Source of the DNA: Comamonadaceae bacterium OS-4
Lineage (GTDB): Bacteria; Pseudomonadota; Gammaproteobacteria; Burkholderiales; Burkholderiaceae_C
Direction of reading: 5' to 3'
Length of the DNA: 64,000 nucleotides
NCBI GenBank assembly: GCA_027924025.1
Contig: AP026970.1
Coordinates: forward strand, 1,014,501-1,078,500
Shown here piece after piece: positions 55,401 to 64,000 of this stretch. The notes beneath the pieces were generated by a model that searched no databases, had not been told where the DNA came from, and saw nothing but the letters and a program-made list of their open reading frames with translations. The position numbers were made by a program, and so were the translations under genes. Each line of letters opens with the position of its first letter. Position 1 is the stretch's first letter.

Positions 55401-56747
55401 ATGGAACACACACCCGCCACCTCCTCCCTGACCGCGCAATCTACTCTGGCCGACTGGCTGGCCTACATCGAGTCGATGCACCCCAAGGGCATCAACGGCA
55501 TTGAGCTGGGGCTGGGCAAGGTGCAAGAGATGGCCAAGCGCCTGGGACTGCGGTTTGACTGCCCGGTTTTCACCGTGGCGGGCACCAACGGCAAGGGCTC
55601 CACCTGCGCCATGCTGGAGAGCATTCTGGGGCAGGCCGGGTACAAGACCGGCGTGTACACCTCGCCTCACTTGGTGCACTTTGAAGAGCGCATGCGGCTG
55701 CTGGGCGAGGCGGCGCCTGCTACTAAATTTGTAGCTGCTTTCGCAGAGGTGGAGAGCGCCAGGTGCCAAAAAGGCTCTGAAATCGCGCTCACCTACTTTG
55801 AATTCACCACGCTGGCCATTTTGTGGGCGTTGTCCCAAGAGGGGCTGGACGCTGTCATTCTGGAAGTCGGCTTGGGTGGGCGGCTGGATGCGGTCAACAT
55901 CATCGACACCGACTGCGCCATCATCACCAGCATCGACCTGGACCACATGGAGCTGCTGGGCAACGACCGCGAGTCCATTGGCCGCGAGAAGGCCGGCATT
56001 ATGCGCACCGGCCGCCCGGTGATCGTCAGTGACCCGGTGCCGCCACAAAGCGTGCTGGACCGCGCCCTGGAGATAGGCGCAGACCTGTGGCAAGTGGGCA
56101 CGGATTTCAATGTGTCCGGCGACAAGCAGCAGTGGGGCTGGGCCGGGCGCGGGCGCCGCTACAGCGGCTTGGCCTACCCGGCGCTACGGGGCGCCAATCA
56201 GTTGGTCAACGCCTCGGGCGTGCTGGCGGCACTGACGGCCATGCGCGAGCGCCTGCCGGTCACCGCACAGGCGGTGCGCAACGGCTTGGCTTTTGTGGAG
56301 CTGCCCGGGCGCTTCCAGATCATTCCCGGGCAACCCAGCCTGGTGCTGGACGTGGCGCACAACCCGCACTCGGTGGCGGCGCTGGCGGCTAACCTGGATG
56401 CCATGGGATTTTTCCCCACCACCCACGCCATTTTTGGCGCCATGGCCGACAAGGATTTGGCGCCCATGCTGGCCAAGGTCGGCCCGATGATCGACCGCTG
56501 GTATTTCACCGACCTGCCCAGCCCGCGCGCCGCCAGTGGCGCCAGCCTGCAGGCCCAGTGGCAAGCCCAAAACACCCGCAAAGACGCATCTGCCACCACC
56601 CATGCAGACCCCATGCAAGCGCTCGACGCTGCCATCGCCGCGGCAGACCCCGCTGATAGAATCGTGGTCTTTGGGTCGTTCTACACCGTGGGCGGCGTTC
56701 TGCAACAGGGCACACCACGCCTGCAAGCCAAACATCTGAACCCTTAA
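55401..56747 (+). CDS. folC: Dihydrofolate/folylpolyglutamate synthase FolC
   Basis: 448 aa. P-loop VFTVAGTNGKGSTCAML, HLVHFEERMRL, VILEVGLGGRLDAVNI and DVAHNPHSVAALAANL. Adds glutamate to dihydropteroate and folates. ATG 55401 or 55389 (MAPA longer). About residues 106-120 (PATKFVAAFAEVESA) come from an in-frame dispersed-repeat copy. First gene of folC-SPOR-cvpA-purF-metZ-gltX. Confidence 0.96.
   Translation: MEHTPATSSLTAQSTLADWLAYIESMHPKGINGIELGLGKVQEMAKRLGLRFDCPVFTVAGTNGKGSTCAMLESILGQAGYKTGVYTSPHLVHFEERMRLLGEAAPATKFVAAFAEVESARCQKGSEIALTYFEFTTLAILWALSQEGLDAVILEVGLGGRLDAVNIIDTDCAIITSIDLDHMELLGNDRESIGREKAGIMRTGRPVIVSDPVPPQSVLDRALEIGADLWQVGTDFNVSGDKQQWGWAGRGRRYSGLAYPALRGANQLVNASGVLAALTAMRERLPVTAQAVRNGLAFVELPGRFQIIPGQPSLVLDVAHNPHSVAALAANLDAMGFFPTTHAIFGAMADKDLAPMLAKVGPMIDRWYFTDLPSPRAASGASLQAQWQAQNTRKDASATTHADPMQALDAAIAAADPADRIVVFGSFYTVGGVLQQGTPRLQAKHLNP
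55718..55760 (+). repeat. Dispersed repeat, full copy (in frame inside folC)
   Basis: TGCTAC, AT-rich loop, GTAGCTGCTTTCGCA, 9 nt, AGCGCC, followed by GCCAAAAAGGC-like sequence to about 55774. Lies between two conserved FolC blocks. Confidence 0.62.
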
Positions 56748-56758
56748 GTCTTCCGCTC

Positions 56759-57595
56759 ATGGCCTTTTTCAAGTTTCGCAAAGGTGTCGACGAACAGCCC
56801 ACCCCACCCACGGCGTCAGAGAGCGTAGAGGCCATGCGCAAGCGCGCACGCCACCGCTTGGTCGGTGCTGCCGTGTTGGTGTTGATTGGCGTGGTCGGCT
56901 TCCCACTGTTGTTTGACAGCCAGCCGCGCCCGATTGCCGTAGACATTCCGATCGAGATTCCAGACAAAGGCAAAGTCCGCCCACTCGGTGCTCCGCCCGT
57001 ACCCGCTGCCACCCAGTCCAGTGGTGTGGTGATCGAGGAGCGCGAGGAGCCTGCAGCGCCAGCGGCCAGCACCACGGCGCCCAAAGTGGCCGAGACCAAG
57101 TTGGCCTTCGCCAAGCCGGAGCCCAAACCCGAGTCCAAGCCACCTGCTGTGAAGCCAGAACCCAAGCCAGAGCCCAAGGCTGAGGCAAAACCTGAACCTA
57201 AGCCTGAACCCAAGCCACCGGCCAAACCCGCTGAAAAAGTAGCGGATAAGCCCGCTAACAAGGCGGCCGCCGAGGCGGCCAAGGCCCAGGCCCTGTTGGA
57301 TGGCAAGGCGCCGAGCGATCTGAAAGCGACCGACAAACCGAGCGACAAGAAGCCCGCTGCGGACACCGGCCGTTTTGTGGTGCAAGTGGGCGCCTATAAC
57401 GAGACCGCCAAGTTGCAGGAAGCTCGCTCCAAGGTCGAAAAAGCCGGCTTTAAAACCTATACCCAGGTGGTGGGCGCCAAAGAGAGCCAGCGCACCCGTG
57501 TGCGCATTGGCCCGTTTGCCAGCAAGGTGGAAGCGCAAAAAGCCGCCGACAAGCTCAAAAAGTTGAACCTGCCTGCTGCCATTCTGGAGCTGTAA
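56759..57595 (+). CDS. SPOR-domain protein (DedD/FtsN-like)
   Basis: 278 aa. Short cytoplasmic N-terminus, one membrane helix (LVGAAVLVLIGVVGFPLLFD, about 37-56), a long periplasmic Pro/Lys/Glu/Ala-rich linker with KPEPK repeats (about 115-165) and a C-terminal SPOR domain (FVVQVGAYNETAKLQEARSKVEKAGFKTY to the end) that binds denuded peptidoglycan at the septum. Probably a division-site protein. Co-transcribed between folC and cvpA. Confidence 0.92.
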   Translation: MAFFKFRKGVDEQPTPPTASESVEAMRKRARHRLVGAAVLVLIGVVGFPLLFDSQPRPIAVDIPIEIPDKGKVRPLGAPPVPAATQSSGVVIEEREEPAAPAASTTAPKVAETKLAFAKPEPKPESKPPAVKPEPKPEPKAEAKPEPKPEPKPPAKPAEKVADKPANKAAAEAAKAQALLDGKAPSDLKATDKPSDKKPAADTGRFVVQVGAYNETAKLQEARSKVEKAGFKTYTQVVGAKESQRTRVRIGPFASKVEAQKAADKLKKLNLPAAILEL

Positions 57596-57607
57596 AGCGA
57601 GCCCGCC

Positions 57608-58096
57608 ATGCCCACTGTGGACTGGATTTTTTTGGCTGTGTTGTTGGTCTCGCTGGTCGTGGGCGCTTGGCGGGGCTTGGTGTTTGAGGTGCTATCGGTC
57701 CTGAGTTGGGCTGCTGCGTTTGTGTTGGCGCAGTGGTTTGCGCCGGATGTGGCGGCGCACCTGTCGATGTCCGGAGCCGGCGAGCCGATCCGCTATGCCG
57801 CTGGTTTTGTGATTGTTTTTGTGGCGTCTATTTTTGCGGGAGGCTTGGTGGCCTTTCTGCTCAAGAAATTGGTGGCAGCGGTGGGTTTGCGCCCGGCAGA
57901 CCGCATGCTGGGGGCGGGTTTTGGACTGGTGCGCGGTGTGCTGCTGCTGTTGGCGGTGACCGTGGTGGTGGGCATGACGCCCCTGCACACCAGCGTCTGG
58001 TGGGCAGAAGCCACCGGCCCCCAACTGACCAGCATGGTCCTCAAAGGCTTGAAGCCTTTGCTACCGCAAGATTTTGGCAAGTATTTACCTGAGTGA
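57608..58096 (+). CDS. cvpA: CvpA family membrane protein
   Basis: 162 aa with four membrane helices and the family signature WRGLVFEVLSVLSWAAAFVLAQWF and GFGLVRGVLLLLAV. Named for colicin V production; its place next to purF is conserved in proteobacteria. Confidence 0.94.
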   Translation: MPTVDWIFLAVLLVSLVVGAWRGLVFEVLSVLSWAAAFVLAQWFAPDVAAHLSMSGAGEPIRYAAGFVIVFVASIFAGGLVAFLLKKLVAAVGLRPADRMLGAGFGLVRGVLLLLAVTVVVGMTPLHTSVWWAEATGPQLTSMVLKGLKPLLPQDFGKYLPE

Positions 58097-58106
58097 GTGA
58101 AACCCT

Positions 58107-59609
58107 ATGTGTGGAATTGTTGGCGTTGTTAGCAACGCACCCGTCAACCAGTTGATTTATGACGCGCTGTTGCTCTTGCAGCACCGCGGCCAAGACGCAG
58201 CCGGCATCGTCACCCAGCAGGACCGCAAGTTCTTCATGCACAAGGCCAAGGGCATGGTGAAGGACGTGTTCCGCACCCGCAATATGCGTTCTCTGGCAGG
58301 CAACTCCGGCCTGGGCCAGGTGCGCTACCCCACGGCGGGCAATGCGTTCAGCGAAGAAGAGGCGCAGCCTTTTTATGTGAACGCGCCTTTCGGCATTGTG
58401 CTGGTGCACAACGGCAACCTGACCAACGCCAAAGCCTTGAAGGCCGAGTTGTTCAACCTGGACCACCGCCATATCAACACCGAGAGTGACTCCGAAGTTT
58501 TGCTCAACGTGCTGGCCCACGAAATCGAAGTCTCCACCCGTGGTCTGCCTTTGCAGGCCCAAGACTTGTTCACCGCCGTGTCGCGGGTGCACAAGCGCAT
58601 CAAGGGCTCGTATGCGGTGATCTGCCACATTGCGGGGCACGGCTTGCTGGCCTTCCGCGACCCGTTTGGCATTCGCCCCCTGTGCTTGGGCAAGGGCGCG
58701 GATGGCACCCACATGGTGGCCAGCGAGTCGGTGGTGCTGGAAGGCACTAGCCACCAGTTTGTGCGCGACGTACAGCCCGGCGAAGCCGTGTTTATCGCTT
58801 TGGACGGCACGGTGCACAGCCAGCAATGCGCGGTAAATCCGCAGCTCATGCCTTGCATTTTTGAGTTTGTGTACCTCGCCCGCCCGGATTCGGTGATGGA
58901 CGGCATCTCGGTGTACCAGGCGCGTTTGAACCTGGGCGAGACCTTGGCCAAGCGGGTGATCTCCACCGTGCCGCCGAATGAAATCGATGTGGTCATCCCG
59001 ATCCCCGAATCCAGCCGCCCTAGTGCCGCCCAACTGGCCCAATTGCTGGGCTTGCCCTACCGCGAAGGCTTTGTGAAAAACCGCTATGTGGGCCGCACCT
59101 TCATCATGCCGGGGCAGGGCGTGCGCAAGAAATCAGTGCGCCAAAAGCTCAACGTGATTGCCAGCGAGTTCAAGGGTCGCAATGTGCTGTTGGTGGACGA
59201 CTCCATCGTCCGCGGCACCACCAGCAAAGAAATCGTGCAGATGGCGCGCGACGCCGGTGCCCGCAATGTCTATCTGGCCAGTGCTGCGCCACCTGTCCGT
59301 TACCCCAATGTGTATGGCATCGACATGCCTACCAGCAGTGAGTTGGTGGCCTACAACCGTACCGTTGAAGAAGTGCGCGAAATCATCGGTTGCGACGCGC
59401 TGATTTACCAGGACGTCGATGGCATGAAAAAAGCCATCGGCTCCTTGAGCAAAAACCTGGCGGGTTTTGATGCCTCCTGTTTTGATGGCGTGTACGTGAC
59501 TGGCGACATTTCGTCGGACGACATTGCCCGCCTCAACGAAAACCGTGTAGGCGCTGAAGAAGGCCAGGAAGACACCTCCCGCCTGGCGCTGCCCAACCAC
59601 GCTGACTGA
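58107..59609 (+). CDS. purF: Amidophosphoribosyltransferase PurF
   Basis: 500 aa. First committed step of purine synthesis: PRPP + glutamine to phosphoribosylamine. Catalytic Cys2 (MCGIVGVV), glutaminase domain with HRGQDAAGI, and PRPP-binding NVLLVDDSIVRGTTSKEIV. 10 bp after cvpA. Confidence 0.97.
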   Translation: MCGIVGVVSNAPVNQLIYDALLLLQHRGQDAAGIVTQQDRKFFMHKAKGMVKDVFRTRNMRSLAGNSGLGQVRYPTAGNAFSEEEAQPFYVNAPFGIVLVHNGNLTNAKALKAELFNLDHRHINTESDSEVLLNVLAHEIEVSTRGLPLQAQDLFTAVSRVHKRIKGSYAVICHIAGHGLLAFRDPFGIRPLCLGKGADGTHMVASESVVLEGTSHQFVRDVQPGEAVFIALDGTVHSQQCAVNPQLMPCIFEFVYLARPDSVMDGISVYQARLNLGETLAKRVISTVPPNEIDVVIPIPESSRPSAAQLAQLLGLPYREGFVKNRYVGRTFIMPGQGVRKKSVRQKLNVIASEFKGRNVLLVDDSIVRGTTSKEIVQMARDAGARNVYLASAAPPVRYPNVYGIDMPTSSELVAYNRTVEEVREIIGCDALIYQDVDGMKKAIGSLSKNLAGFDASCFDGVYVTGDISSDDIARLNENRVGAEEGQEDTSRLALPNHAD

Positions 59610-59613
59610 CACC

Positions 59614-60825
59614 ATGAAGCAAATTCCCTTACCCGAAGGTCTGCACAACGACACCCTGGCGGTGCGTGCGGCCCTGGAGCGCAGCCAATACGGCGAAAAC
59701 TCGGAAGCCCTGTACCTCACCAGCGGCTATGTGCAACACAGCGCAGCCTCCAGCGCCGCGCGGTTTGCGATGGAAGAAGAGGGTTTCACGTATTCCCGCG
59801 TGAGCAACCCCACCGTTACCAGCATGGAAATCCGTCTGGCGGCGCTCGAGGGCACCGAAGCGGCGATTGCCACCTCGTCCGGCATGTCAGCGATTTTGTT
59901 GCTGGGCATGGCGCTGCTGAAGGCCGGCGACCATGTGATTTGTTCGCAATCGGTGTTCGGCTCGGTCATCCCGATGTTCAGCCGTGAATTTGCCAAGTTC
60001 GGTGTGGAAACCACCTTCGTGTCGCAAACCGATGTTGAAGCTTGGAAGGCCGCTGTTCGCCCCACCACCAAGTTGCTGTTTGCCGAAACGCCGACCAACC
60101 CGCTCACTGAGGTGTGCGACATCCAAGCCTTGGCCGACATTGCACATGGCGCAGGCGCCTTCTTGGCCGTGGACAACTGTTTTGCCACGCCGGTGTTGCA
60201 GCGTCCTGCCAGCATGGGGGCTGATTTCATCATCCATTCCGGCACCAAGTTTTTGGATGGCCAGGGCCGCGTGATGGCGGGTGCTATTTGCTGCACCCAG
60301 AAGCAACGCGACGACATGTTTTTGCCTGTGATCCGCACTTGCGGGATGGTGCTCGCACCCTTCAATGCCTGGGTGTTGCTCAAAGGCATGGAAACGCTGG
60401 CTCTGCGCGTGAAGGCGCAGTCGGAGACGACCCTGGCGCTGGCCCGTTGGCTGGAAGCCCAACCGCAAGTAGCACGTGTGTTTTACCCCGGCTTGAGCAG
60501 TCACCCACAGCATGAATTGGCCATGCGCCAGCAGTCCGGCTGCGGTGGCGCGGTGTTGTCCTTTGAAGTGAAAGCACCGGACGTGGATGCCGCGCGCAAA
60601 AACGCATTCCATGTGCTCGACAGCATGCAAGTGCTCTCGCTGTGCACCAATCTTGGCGACACCAAAACGCTGGCTGCGCACCCTGCCAGCACCTCGCACG
60701 GCCGCTTGTCGGAAGTGCAGCGTCAGGCGGCTGGCATTGGCCAAGGCCTGATTCGCGTGGCCGTGGGCCTGGACCATATCAACGACATCACCGCCGATCT
60801 GGCGCGTGGTTTGCAAACTATCTGA
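59614..60825 (+). CDS. metZ: O-succinylhomoserine sulfhydrylase MetZ
   Basis: 403 aa PLP enzyme of the Cys/Met metabolism family: [30 protein letters not shown] and PLP-binding Lys in [20 protein letters not shown]. Forms homocysteine from O-succinylhomoserine and sulfide. Only 4 bp after purF. Confidence 0.95.
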   Translation: MKQIPLPEGLHNDTLAVRAALERSQYGENSEALYLTSGYVQHSAASSAARFAMEEEGFTYSRVSNPTVTSMEIRLAALEGTEAAIATSSGMSAILLLGMALLKAGDHVICSQSVFGSVIPMFSREFAKFGVETTFVSQTDVEAWKAAVRPTTKLLFAETPTNPLTEVCDIQALADIAHGAGAFLAVDNCFATPVLQRPASMGADFIIHSGTKFLDGQGRVMAGAICCTQKQRDDMFLPVIRTCGMVLAPFNAWVLLKGMETLALRVKAQSETTLALARWLEAQPQVARVFYPGLSSHPQHELAMRQQSGCGGAVLSFEVKAPDVDAARKNAFHVLDSMQVLSLCTNLGDTKTLAAHPASTSHGRLSEVQRQAAGIGQGLIRVAVGLDHINDITADLARGLQTI

Positions 60826-60826
60826 C

Positions 60827-62227
60827 ATGAGCAAAATTCGCACCCGTATTGCCCCTTCGCCTACCGGTTTTCTGCACCTGGGCACTGCCCGCACCGCCTT
60901 GTATTCGTGGGCCTATGCCCGCCACTTCGGTGGTGAGTTTGTGCTGCGCATTGAAGACACGGACGTAGCCCGTTCCACCCAAGACTCGGTGGACCAGATT
61001 CTGGAATCCATGCGTTGGCTGGGCCTGGAATACGACGAAGGCCCGGTGTACCAAATGCAGCGCCTGGAGCGCTACAAGGCGGTGGTCGACCAGTTGATTG
61101 CAGAAGGCAAGGCCTATTACTGTTACAGCACCCCCGAGGAGCTCGACGCGGTGCGCGAGGCCAAGAAGGCCCGCGGAGAAAAGGCGCTGTATGACGGCAC
61201 TTGGCGCCCCGCACCCGGCAAAACCTTGCCGGCCATTCCGGAAGGCGTCAAACCTGTGGTTCGCTTCTGCAACCCACCGGACGGCGATGTGACCTGGAAT
61301 GACTTGGTCAAAGGCCCCATCACCATCAGCAACCGCGAGATTGATGACCTCATCATCGTGCGCACCGATGGCATTCCGACCTACAACTTTGCGGTGGTGG
61401 TGGACGATTGGGATATGCAGATCAGTCACGTGTTCCGTGGCGATGAGCACATCAACAACACGCCTTGGCAGATCAACATCTTTAATGCGCTCGGCGCGCC
61501 CCTGCCCGAGTTCGGCCACTGCCCGGTGATTTTGGGCGACGACGGGCAGAAGCTCTCTAAGCGCCGCGGTGCCGTGAGTGTGACCGCCTACGAAGAGGGC
61601 GGCTATCTGCCCGAAGCCATGTTGAACTACCTGGCCCGCCTGGGTTGGAGCCATGGCGACGAAGAGCTGTTCAGCCGTGAGCAGCTGGTGAGCTGGTTCG
61701 ACGGCACCCACCTGAACAAGAGCCCCGCGCAGTGGGACCCCGCCAAGCTGCTGTGGGTCAATGCCCACTACATCAAGCAGGCGGATAACGCACGCTTGGC
61801 GCCACTGGTGGCCGTGCAATTGGCCAAGCAGGGCGTTCAGCTGGGAGACGATGTCATTGCCAACCATTTGCCTTTGGTGTGCGGTTTACTCAAAGACCGT
61901 TGTGACACCACCGTGTCGCTCGCGACCTGGGCTGCCAAGTTTTATGCGGACTTGCAGGTGGACCCTGCAGAGCTGGCCCAACACGTGACCGATGCAGTCA
62001 AGCCCGCCATTGCGGCCCTGGCGGCCAAGCTGGCCGATTGCGCATGGGAGAAGGCTGCGATCGCCGCGGTGATCAAAGAAGTCTTGGCTGCACACAGCCT
62101 CAAGATGCCCCAGTTGGCCATGCCGGTCCGCGTGCTGGTCATGGGCACTGCGCAAACCCCTTCGCTGGATGCGGTACTGGAACTCAGCGGTAAAACAAAA
62201 GTTTTGGAGCGACTTGCTAAAGCCTGA
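60827..62227 (+). CDS. gltX: Glutamate-tRNA ligase
   Basis: 466 aa class I synthetase. HIGH-type motif [22 protein letters not shown]-type [13 protein letters not shown] and the anticodon-binding C-terminal helical domain. ATG 60827 follows the metZ stop by one base (TGACATG). Encoded directly upstream of a tRNA cluster with two tRNA-Glu genes. Confidence 0.96.
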   Translation: MSKIRTRIAPSPTGFLHLGTARTALYSWAYARHFGGEFVLRIEDTDVARSTQDSVDQILESMRWLGLEYDEGPVYQMQRLERYKAVVDQLIAEGKAYYCYSTPEELDAVREAKKARGEKALYDGTWRPAPGKTLPAIPEGVKPVVRFCNPPDGDVTWNDLVKGPITISNREIDDLIIVRTDGIPTYNFAVVVDDWDMQISHVFRGDEHINNTPWQINIFNALGAPLPEFGHCPVILGDDGQKLSKRRGAVSVTAYEEGGYLPEAMLNYLARLGWSHGDEELFSREQLVSWFDGTHLNKSPAQWDPAKLLWVNAHYIKQADNARLAPLVAVQLAKQGVQLGDDVIANHLPLVCGLLKDRCDTTVSLATWAAKFYADLQVDPAELAQHVTDAVKPAIAALAAKLADCAWEKAAIAAVIKEVLAAHSLKMPQLAMPVRVLVMGTAQTPSLDAVLELSGKTKVLERLAKA

Positions 62228-62243
62228 AAAACTTGTATATAAT
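62214..62243 (+). promoter_or_regulatory. Promoter of the tRNA cluster
   Basis: TTGCTA (62214-62219), 18-bp spacer, TATAAT (62238-62243), perfect -10, located about 60 bp before tRNA-Ala and overlapping the end of gltX. Confidence 0.7.
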
Positions 62244-62302
62244 TTGAGGCTCGGAAGTTGATAACAAAGTTAACCAAAAATTAGCGATGTCATCAGGAAA
62301 TT

Positions 62303-62378
<76 letters not shown>

Positions 62379-62410
62379 ATTCTTCTGAAGCGGATTAGTT
62401 CCAAGGTTTT

Positions 62411-62486
62411 GACCCTATCGTCTAGAGGCCTAGGACATCACCCTTTCACGGTGAGTACCGGGGTTCGAATCCCCGTAGGGTCGCCA
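62411..62486 (+). tRNA. tRNA-Glu (TTC), copy 1
   Basis: 76 nt with CCA. Acceptor GACCCTA/TAGGGTC, anticodon loop CTTTCAC giving TTC, T-arm CGGGGTTCGAATCCCCG. Identical to copy 2. Confidence 0.96.
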
Positions 62487-62588
62487 AGTTTTACCGCAAG
62501 GTGAACGGCAACAAGTCGGTAACAGCTTCTGCAAGGAAGCGACTTGGCTCCGAGTCGAAAGACGCAGAGCAAATGGTTACCGCTACCA
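62487..62588 (+). other. Conserved structured spacer, copy 1
   Basis: 102-bp spacer between tRNA-Glu and tRNA-Asp, nearly identical to the spacer at 62802-62903 (about six substitutions). Contains inverted segments CAAGTCG/CGACTTG and CGGTAAC/GTTACCG. Confidence 0.6.
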
Positions 62589-62665
62589 GGAGTGGTAGTT
62601 CAGTTGGTTAGAATACCGGCCTGTCACGCCGGGGGTCGCGGGTTCGAGTCCCGTCCACTCCGCCA
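62589..62665 (+). tRNA. tRNA-Asp (GTC), copy 1
   Basis: 77 nt with CCA. Acceptor GGAGTGG/CCACTCC, anticodon GTC in CCTGTCACG, T-loop GGTTCGAGTCC. Identical to copy 2. Confidence 0.96.
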
Positions 62666-62676
62666 AATTTTGGAAA

Positions 62677-62703
62677 AGCCGTTGTTAAATCAACGGCTTT
62701 TTT
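62677..62703 (+). terminator. Rho-independent terminator after first tRNA unit
   Basis: AGCCGTTG (62677-62684), 6-nt loop, CAACGGCT (62691-62698), then a T run. Lies between the two duplicated tRNA units. Confidence 0.8.
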
Positions 62704-62725
62704 CTTGAAGAGTTTTCTAGGTTTT

Positions 62726-62801
62726 GACCCTATCGTCTAGAGGCCTAGGACATCACCCTTTCACGGTGAGTACCGGGGTTCGAATCCCCGTAGGGTCGCC
62801 A
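62726..62801 (+). tRNA. tRNA-Glu (TTC), copy 2
   Basis: Same 76-nt sequence as copy 1. Preceded by GGTTTT as in copy 1, marking the left edge of the duplicated unit. It follows terminator 1, so it needs read-through or its own promoter. Confidence 0.96.
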
Positions 62802-62903
62802 AGTTTTACTGCAAGGTAAACGGCAACAAGTCGGTAACAGCTTCTTCAAGGAAGCGACTTGGCTCCAAGTCGAAAGACGCAGAGCGAATGGTTACCGCTA
62901 CCA
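62802..62903 (+). other. Conserved structured spacer, copy 2
   Basis: 102 bp, same length as copy 1. Some changes keep the structure only partly: the base change in CTCCAAGTCG versus CTCCGAGTCG lies beside a pairing segment. Confidence 0.6.
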
Positions 62904-62980
62904 GGAGTGGTAGTTCAGTTGGTTAGAATACCGGCCTGTCACGCCGGGGGTCGCGGGTTCGAGTCCCGTCCACTCCGCCA
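62904..62980 (+). tRNA. tRNA-Asp (GTC), copy 2
   Basis: Same 77-nt sequence as copy 1, with encoded CCA. Last RNA gene of the cluster, directly followed by a terminator. Confidence 0.96.
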
Positions 62981-62989
62981 AATTCAAAA

Positions 62990-63021
62990 AGCCGTTGCAT
63001 GTACTTGCAACGGCTTTTTTG
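62990..63021 (+). terminator. Rho-independent terminator after second tRNA unit
   Basis: AGCCGTTGCA (62990-62999), 6-nt loop, TGCAACGGCT (63006-63015), followed by a T run. Shares the AGCCGTTG core with terminator 1, with a longer stem. Confidence 0.9.
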
Positions 63022-63061
63022 TTTTATTTGGGCCTTTCCGTCACGGTTGCACAATCAAGCT

Positions 63062-63721
63062 ATGTGGATACATCGACTTTCTCGCACCACCGGGCATCAG
63101 CGCCTCGTGATTGGCGCCTGTGTGGGGGCGGTGGCAGCGGTGATGCCCAGCCCTTGGCCCATCGAACTGCAGGGACTGATCGCCTGGATTTGCGGTGCCA
63201 GCACTTATTTGGTGTTGGCATGGCGGTTGGCGATGGTGTTTGACGCGGAGAGCACCCGGTCGCGGGCGCAATCGCAGGATCAGCCCAGTGTGATCTGGTT
63301 CAGCCTGTTGCTGTTGTCGGCGTTCGCGAGCGTGGCTGCGATTGCCATGCTCTTGTCCAACAGCCGCGACATGGCCTTGCTGACCCGTGTGGGCCATGTT
63401 TTGGTGTCGCTATTGGCGTTGATGAGCTCGTGGCTGCTGATGCAATGCATTTTTGCCTTTCGCTACGCGCATCTGTACTACCAGACCGAGCTCAAAGGCC
63501 ACCCCGGAGGCGGCGGTTTGCAATTTCCGGGTGTTCTGCCGCCCGACTATTTCGACTTTTTGTACTACGCCCATGTGGTGGGCATGACATCGCAGGTGTC
63601 GGATGTGGTGGTGACGTCCCGGCCCATGCGCCACCTGACGCTGTTGCACAGTCTCGCGGCCTTTGCCTTCAATATGATGGTGTTGGCACTGAGTGTGAAT
63701 GTGATGGCCGGGCTGCTTTAG
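63062..63721 (+). CDS. DUF1345 family membrane protein
   Basis: 219 aa with about five membrane helices and the family pattern LMQCIFAFRYAHLYYQ, FPGVLPPDYFDFLYYAHVVGMTSQVSDVVVTSRPMRHLTLLHSLAAFAFN. Function unknown; DUF1345 proteins are small inner-membrane proteins. ATG 63062 is used because upstream codons run through the tRNA terminator. Confidence 0.9.
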   Translation: MWIHRLSRTTGHQRLVIGACVGAVAAVMPSPWPIELQGLIAWICGASTYLVLAWRLAMVFDAESTRSRAQSQDQPSVIWFSLLLLSAFASVAAIAMLLSNSRDMALLTRVGHVLVSLLALMSSWLLMQCIFAFRYAHLYYQTELKGHPGGGGLQFPGVLPPDYFDFLYYAHVVGMTSQVSDVVVTSRPMRHLTLLHSLAAFAFNMMVLALSVNVMAGLL

Positions 63722-64000
63722 TCACCCGGTGGCAAAGGTGTCTTGCCCCAAGACAGCAAGCCGGTGGAGAGCGAGGTGCCGAGCATGATGACCGCCCCGC
63801 ACAAGCCCATCCACAGCGTGACCGACTCCCCGAGCAGGACCACGCCATACAAAATGGCGAAAACGGGAATCGCGTAAGTCACCGACAGTGCCCGTGATGG
63901 CCCGGTGCGCTCGATCAGGCGGAAAAAGATCACATAGGCGAGGCCGGTACACACCACGCCGAGCGCAATCACCGCACCCCACGCTTGCAGGGGCGCAGGC
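63718..64000 (-). CDS. EamA/DMT-family transporter, C-terminal part
   Basis: Runs off the right edge; about 94 codons visible. Hydrophobic helices with GVVCTGLAYVIFFRLIERTGPSRALSVTYAIPVFAILYGVVLLGESVTLWMGLCGAVIMLGTSL, the second EamA repeat of drug/metabolite transporters. Substrate unknown. The stop overlaps the DUF1345 gene end by 4 bp (convergent). Confidence 0.9.
   Translation of the reverse strand, partial: PAPLQAWGAVIALGVVCTGLAYVIFFRLIERTGPSRALSVTYAIPVFAILYGVVLLGESVTLWMGLCGAVIMLGTSLSTGLLSWGKTPLPPGD

Noticed and set aside
62859-63110. 83-codon frame across tRNA-Asp copy 2
   Set aside because: It reads straight through the tRNA gene and its terminator.

Overview
The window is dense, high-GC bacterial chromosome. 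Protein families, gene order (folC-SPOR-cvpA-purF-metZ-gltX, and yajQ-retropepsin beside murB) and the dispersed repeats point to a betaproteobacterium of the Comamonadaceae, probably Rhodoferax-like. That placement is inferred from family resemblance and synteny; no database was searched.

Layout. 1-3.6 kb: end of a DEAD-box RNA helicase, apaH, a CNNM/CorC-type membrane protein and a YdcF-family protein. 3.7-16.1 kb: one continuous plus-strand chemosensory operon. It encodes a receiver, a soluble receptor with two signalling tips, a triple-CheW protein, CheB, a HEAT-repeat protein, CheR, a second receiver, CheA, a small STAS-like protein, a CheY, a membrane receptor-like protein carrying a CheZ-like motif, and a ParA ATPase. 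No flagellar or pilus gene is present. 16.3-26.7 kb: an adjoining two-component island with two HTH-receiver regulators around a histidine kinase, a three-gene reverse-strand kinase/receiver operon that includes a kinase without a phospho-acceptor histidine, a hybrid kinase with Hpt domain, and a receiver-kinase fusion.

26.7-32.3 kb: fbp (fructose-1,6-bisphosphatase), pepN, a HAD phosphatase and prfB, the last with the classic programmed +1 frameshift. 32.4-36.3 kb: a ferric iron ABC transporter split over both strands with Fur-box-like operators. 36.4-41.1 kb: alpha/beta hydrolase, acyl-CoA synthetase, a glycine-rich-tail protein and an aldo-keto reductase. 41.1-43.55 kb: a lower-GC accessory stretch that looks like a degenerate integron gene-cassette array, with attC-like hairpins and no integrase in the window. 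43.6-51.4 kb: ybaK, plsY, an HD-domain protein, a retropepsin, yajQ, murB, an NDUFA9-like protein, a second hybrid kinase and its periplasmic SUOX-fold partner. 51.4-53.2 kb: a gene-poor stretch with a gene remnant and a ClpP-like envelope protein. 53.2-62.2 kb: argG, ppnP, an ArsC-like protein, folC to gltX. 62.3-63.0 kb: tRNA-Ala and a tandem duplication of a tRNA-Glu/tRNA-Asp unit. The end holds a DUF1345 membrane protein and part of an EamA transporter.

Two things stand out. First, the 3.7-26.7 kb island looks like a largely cytoplasmic chemosensory array with its own partition ATPase, coupled to AT-rich-promoter HTH-receiver regulators. Second, at least eight copies of a ~44 bp two-arm repeat are scattered through the window, several read in frame inside conserved enzymes.
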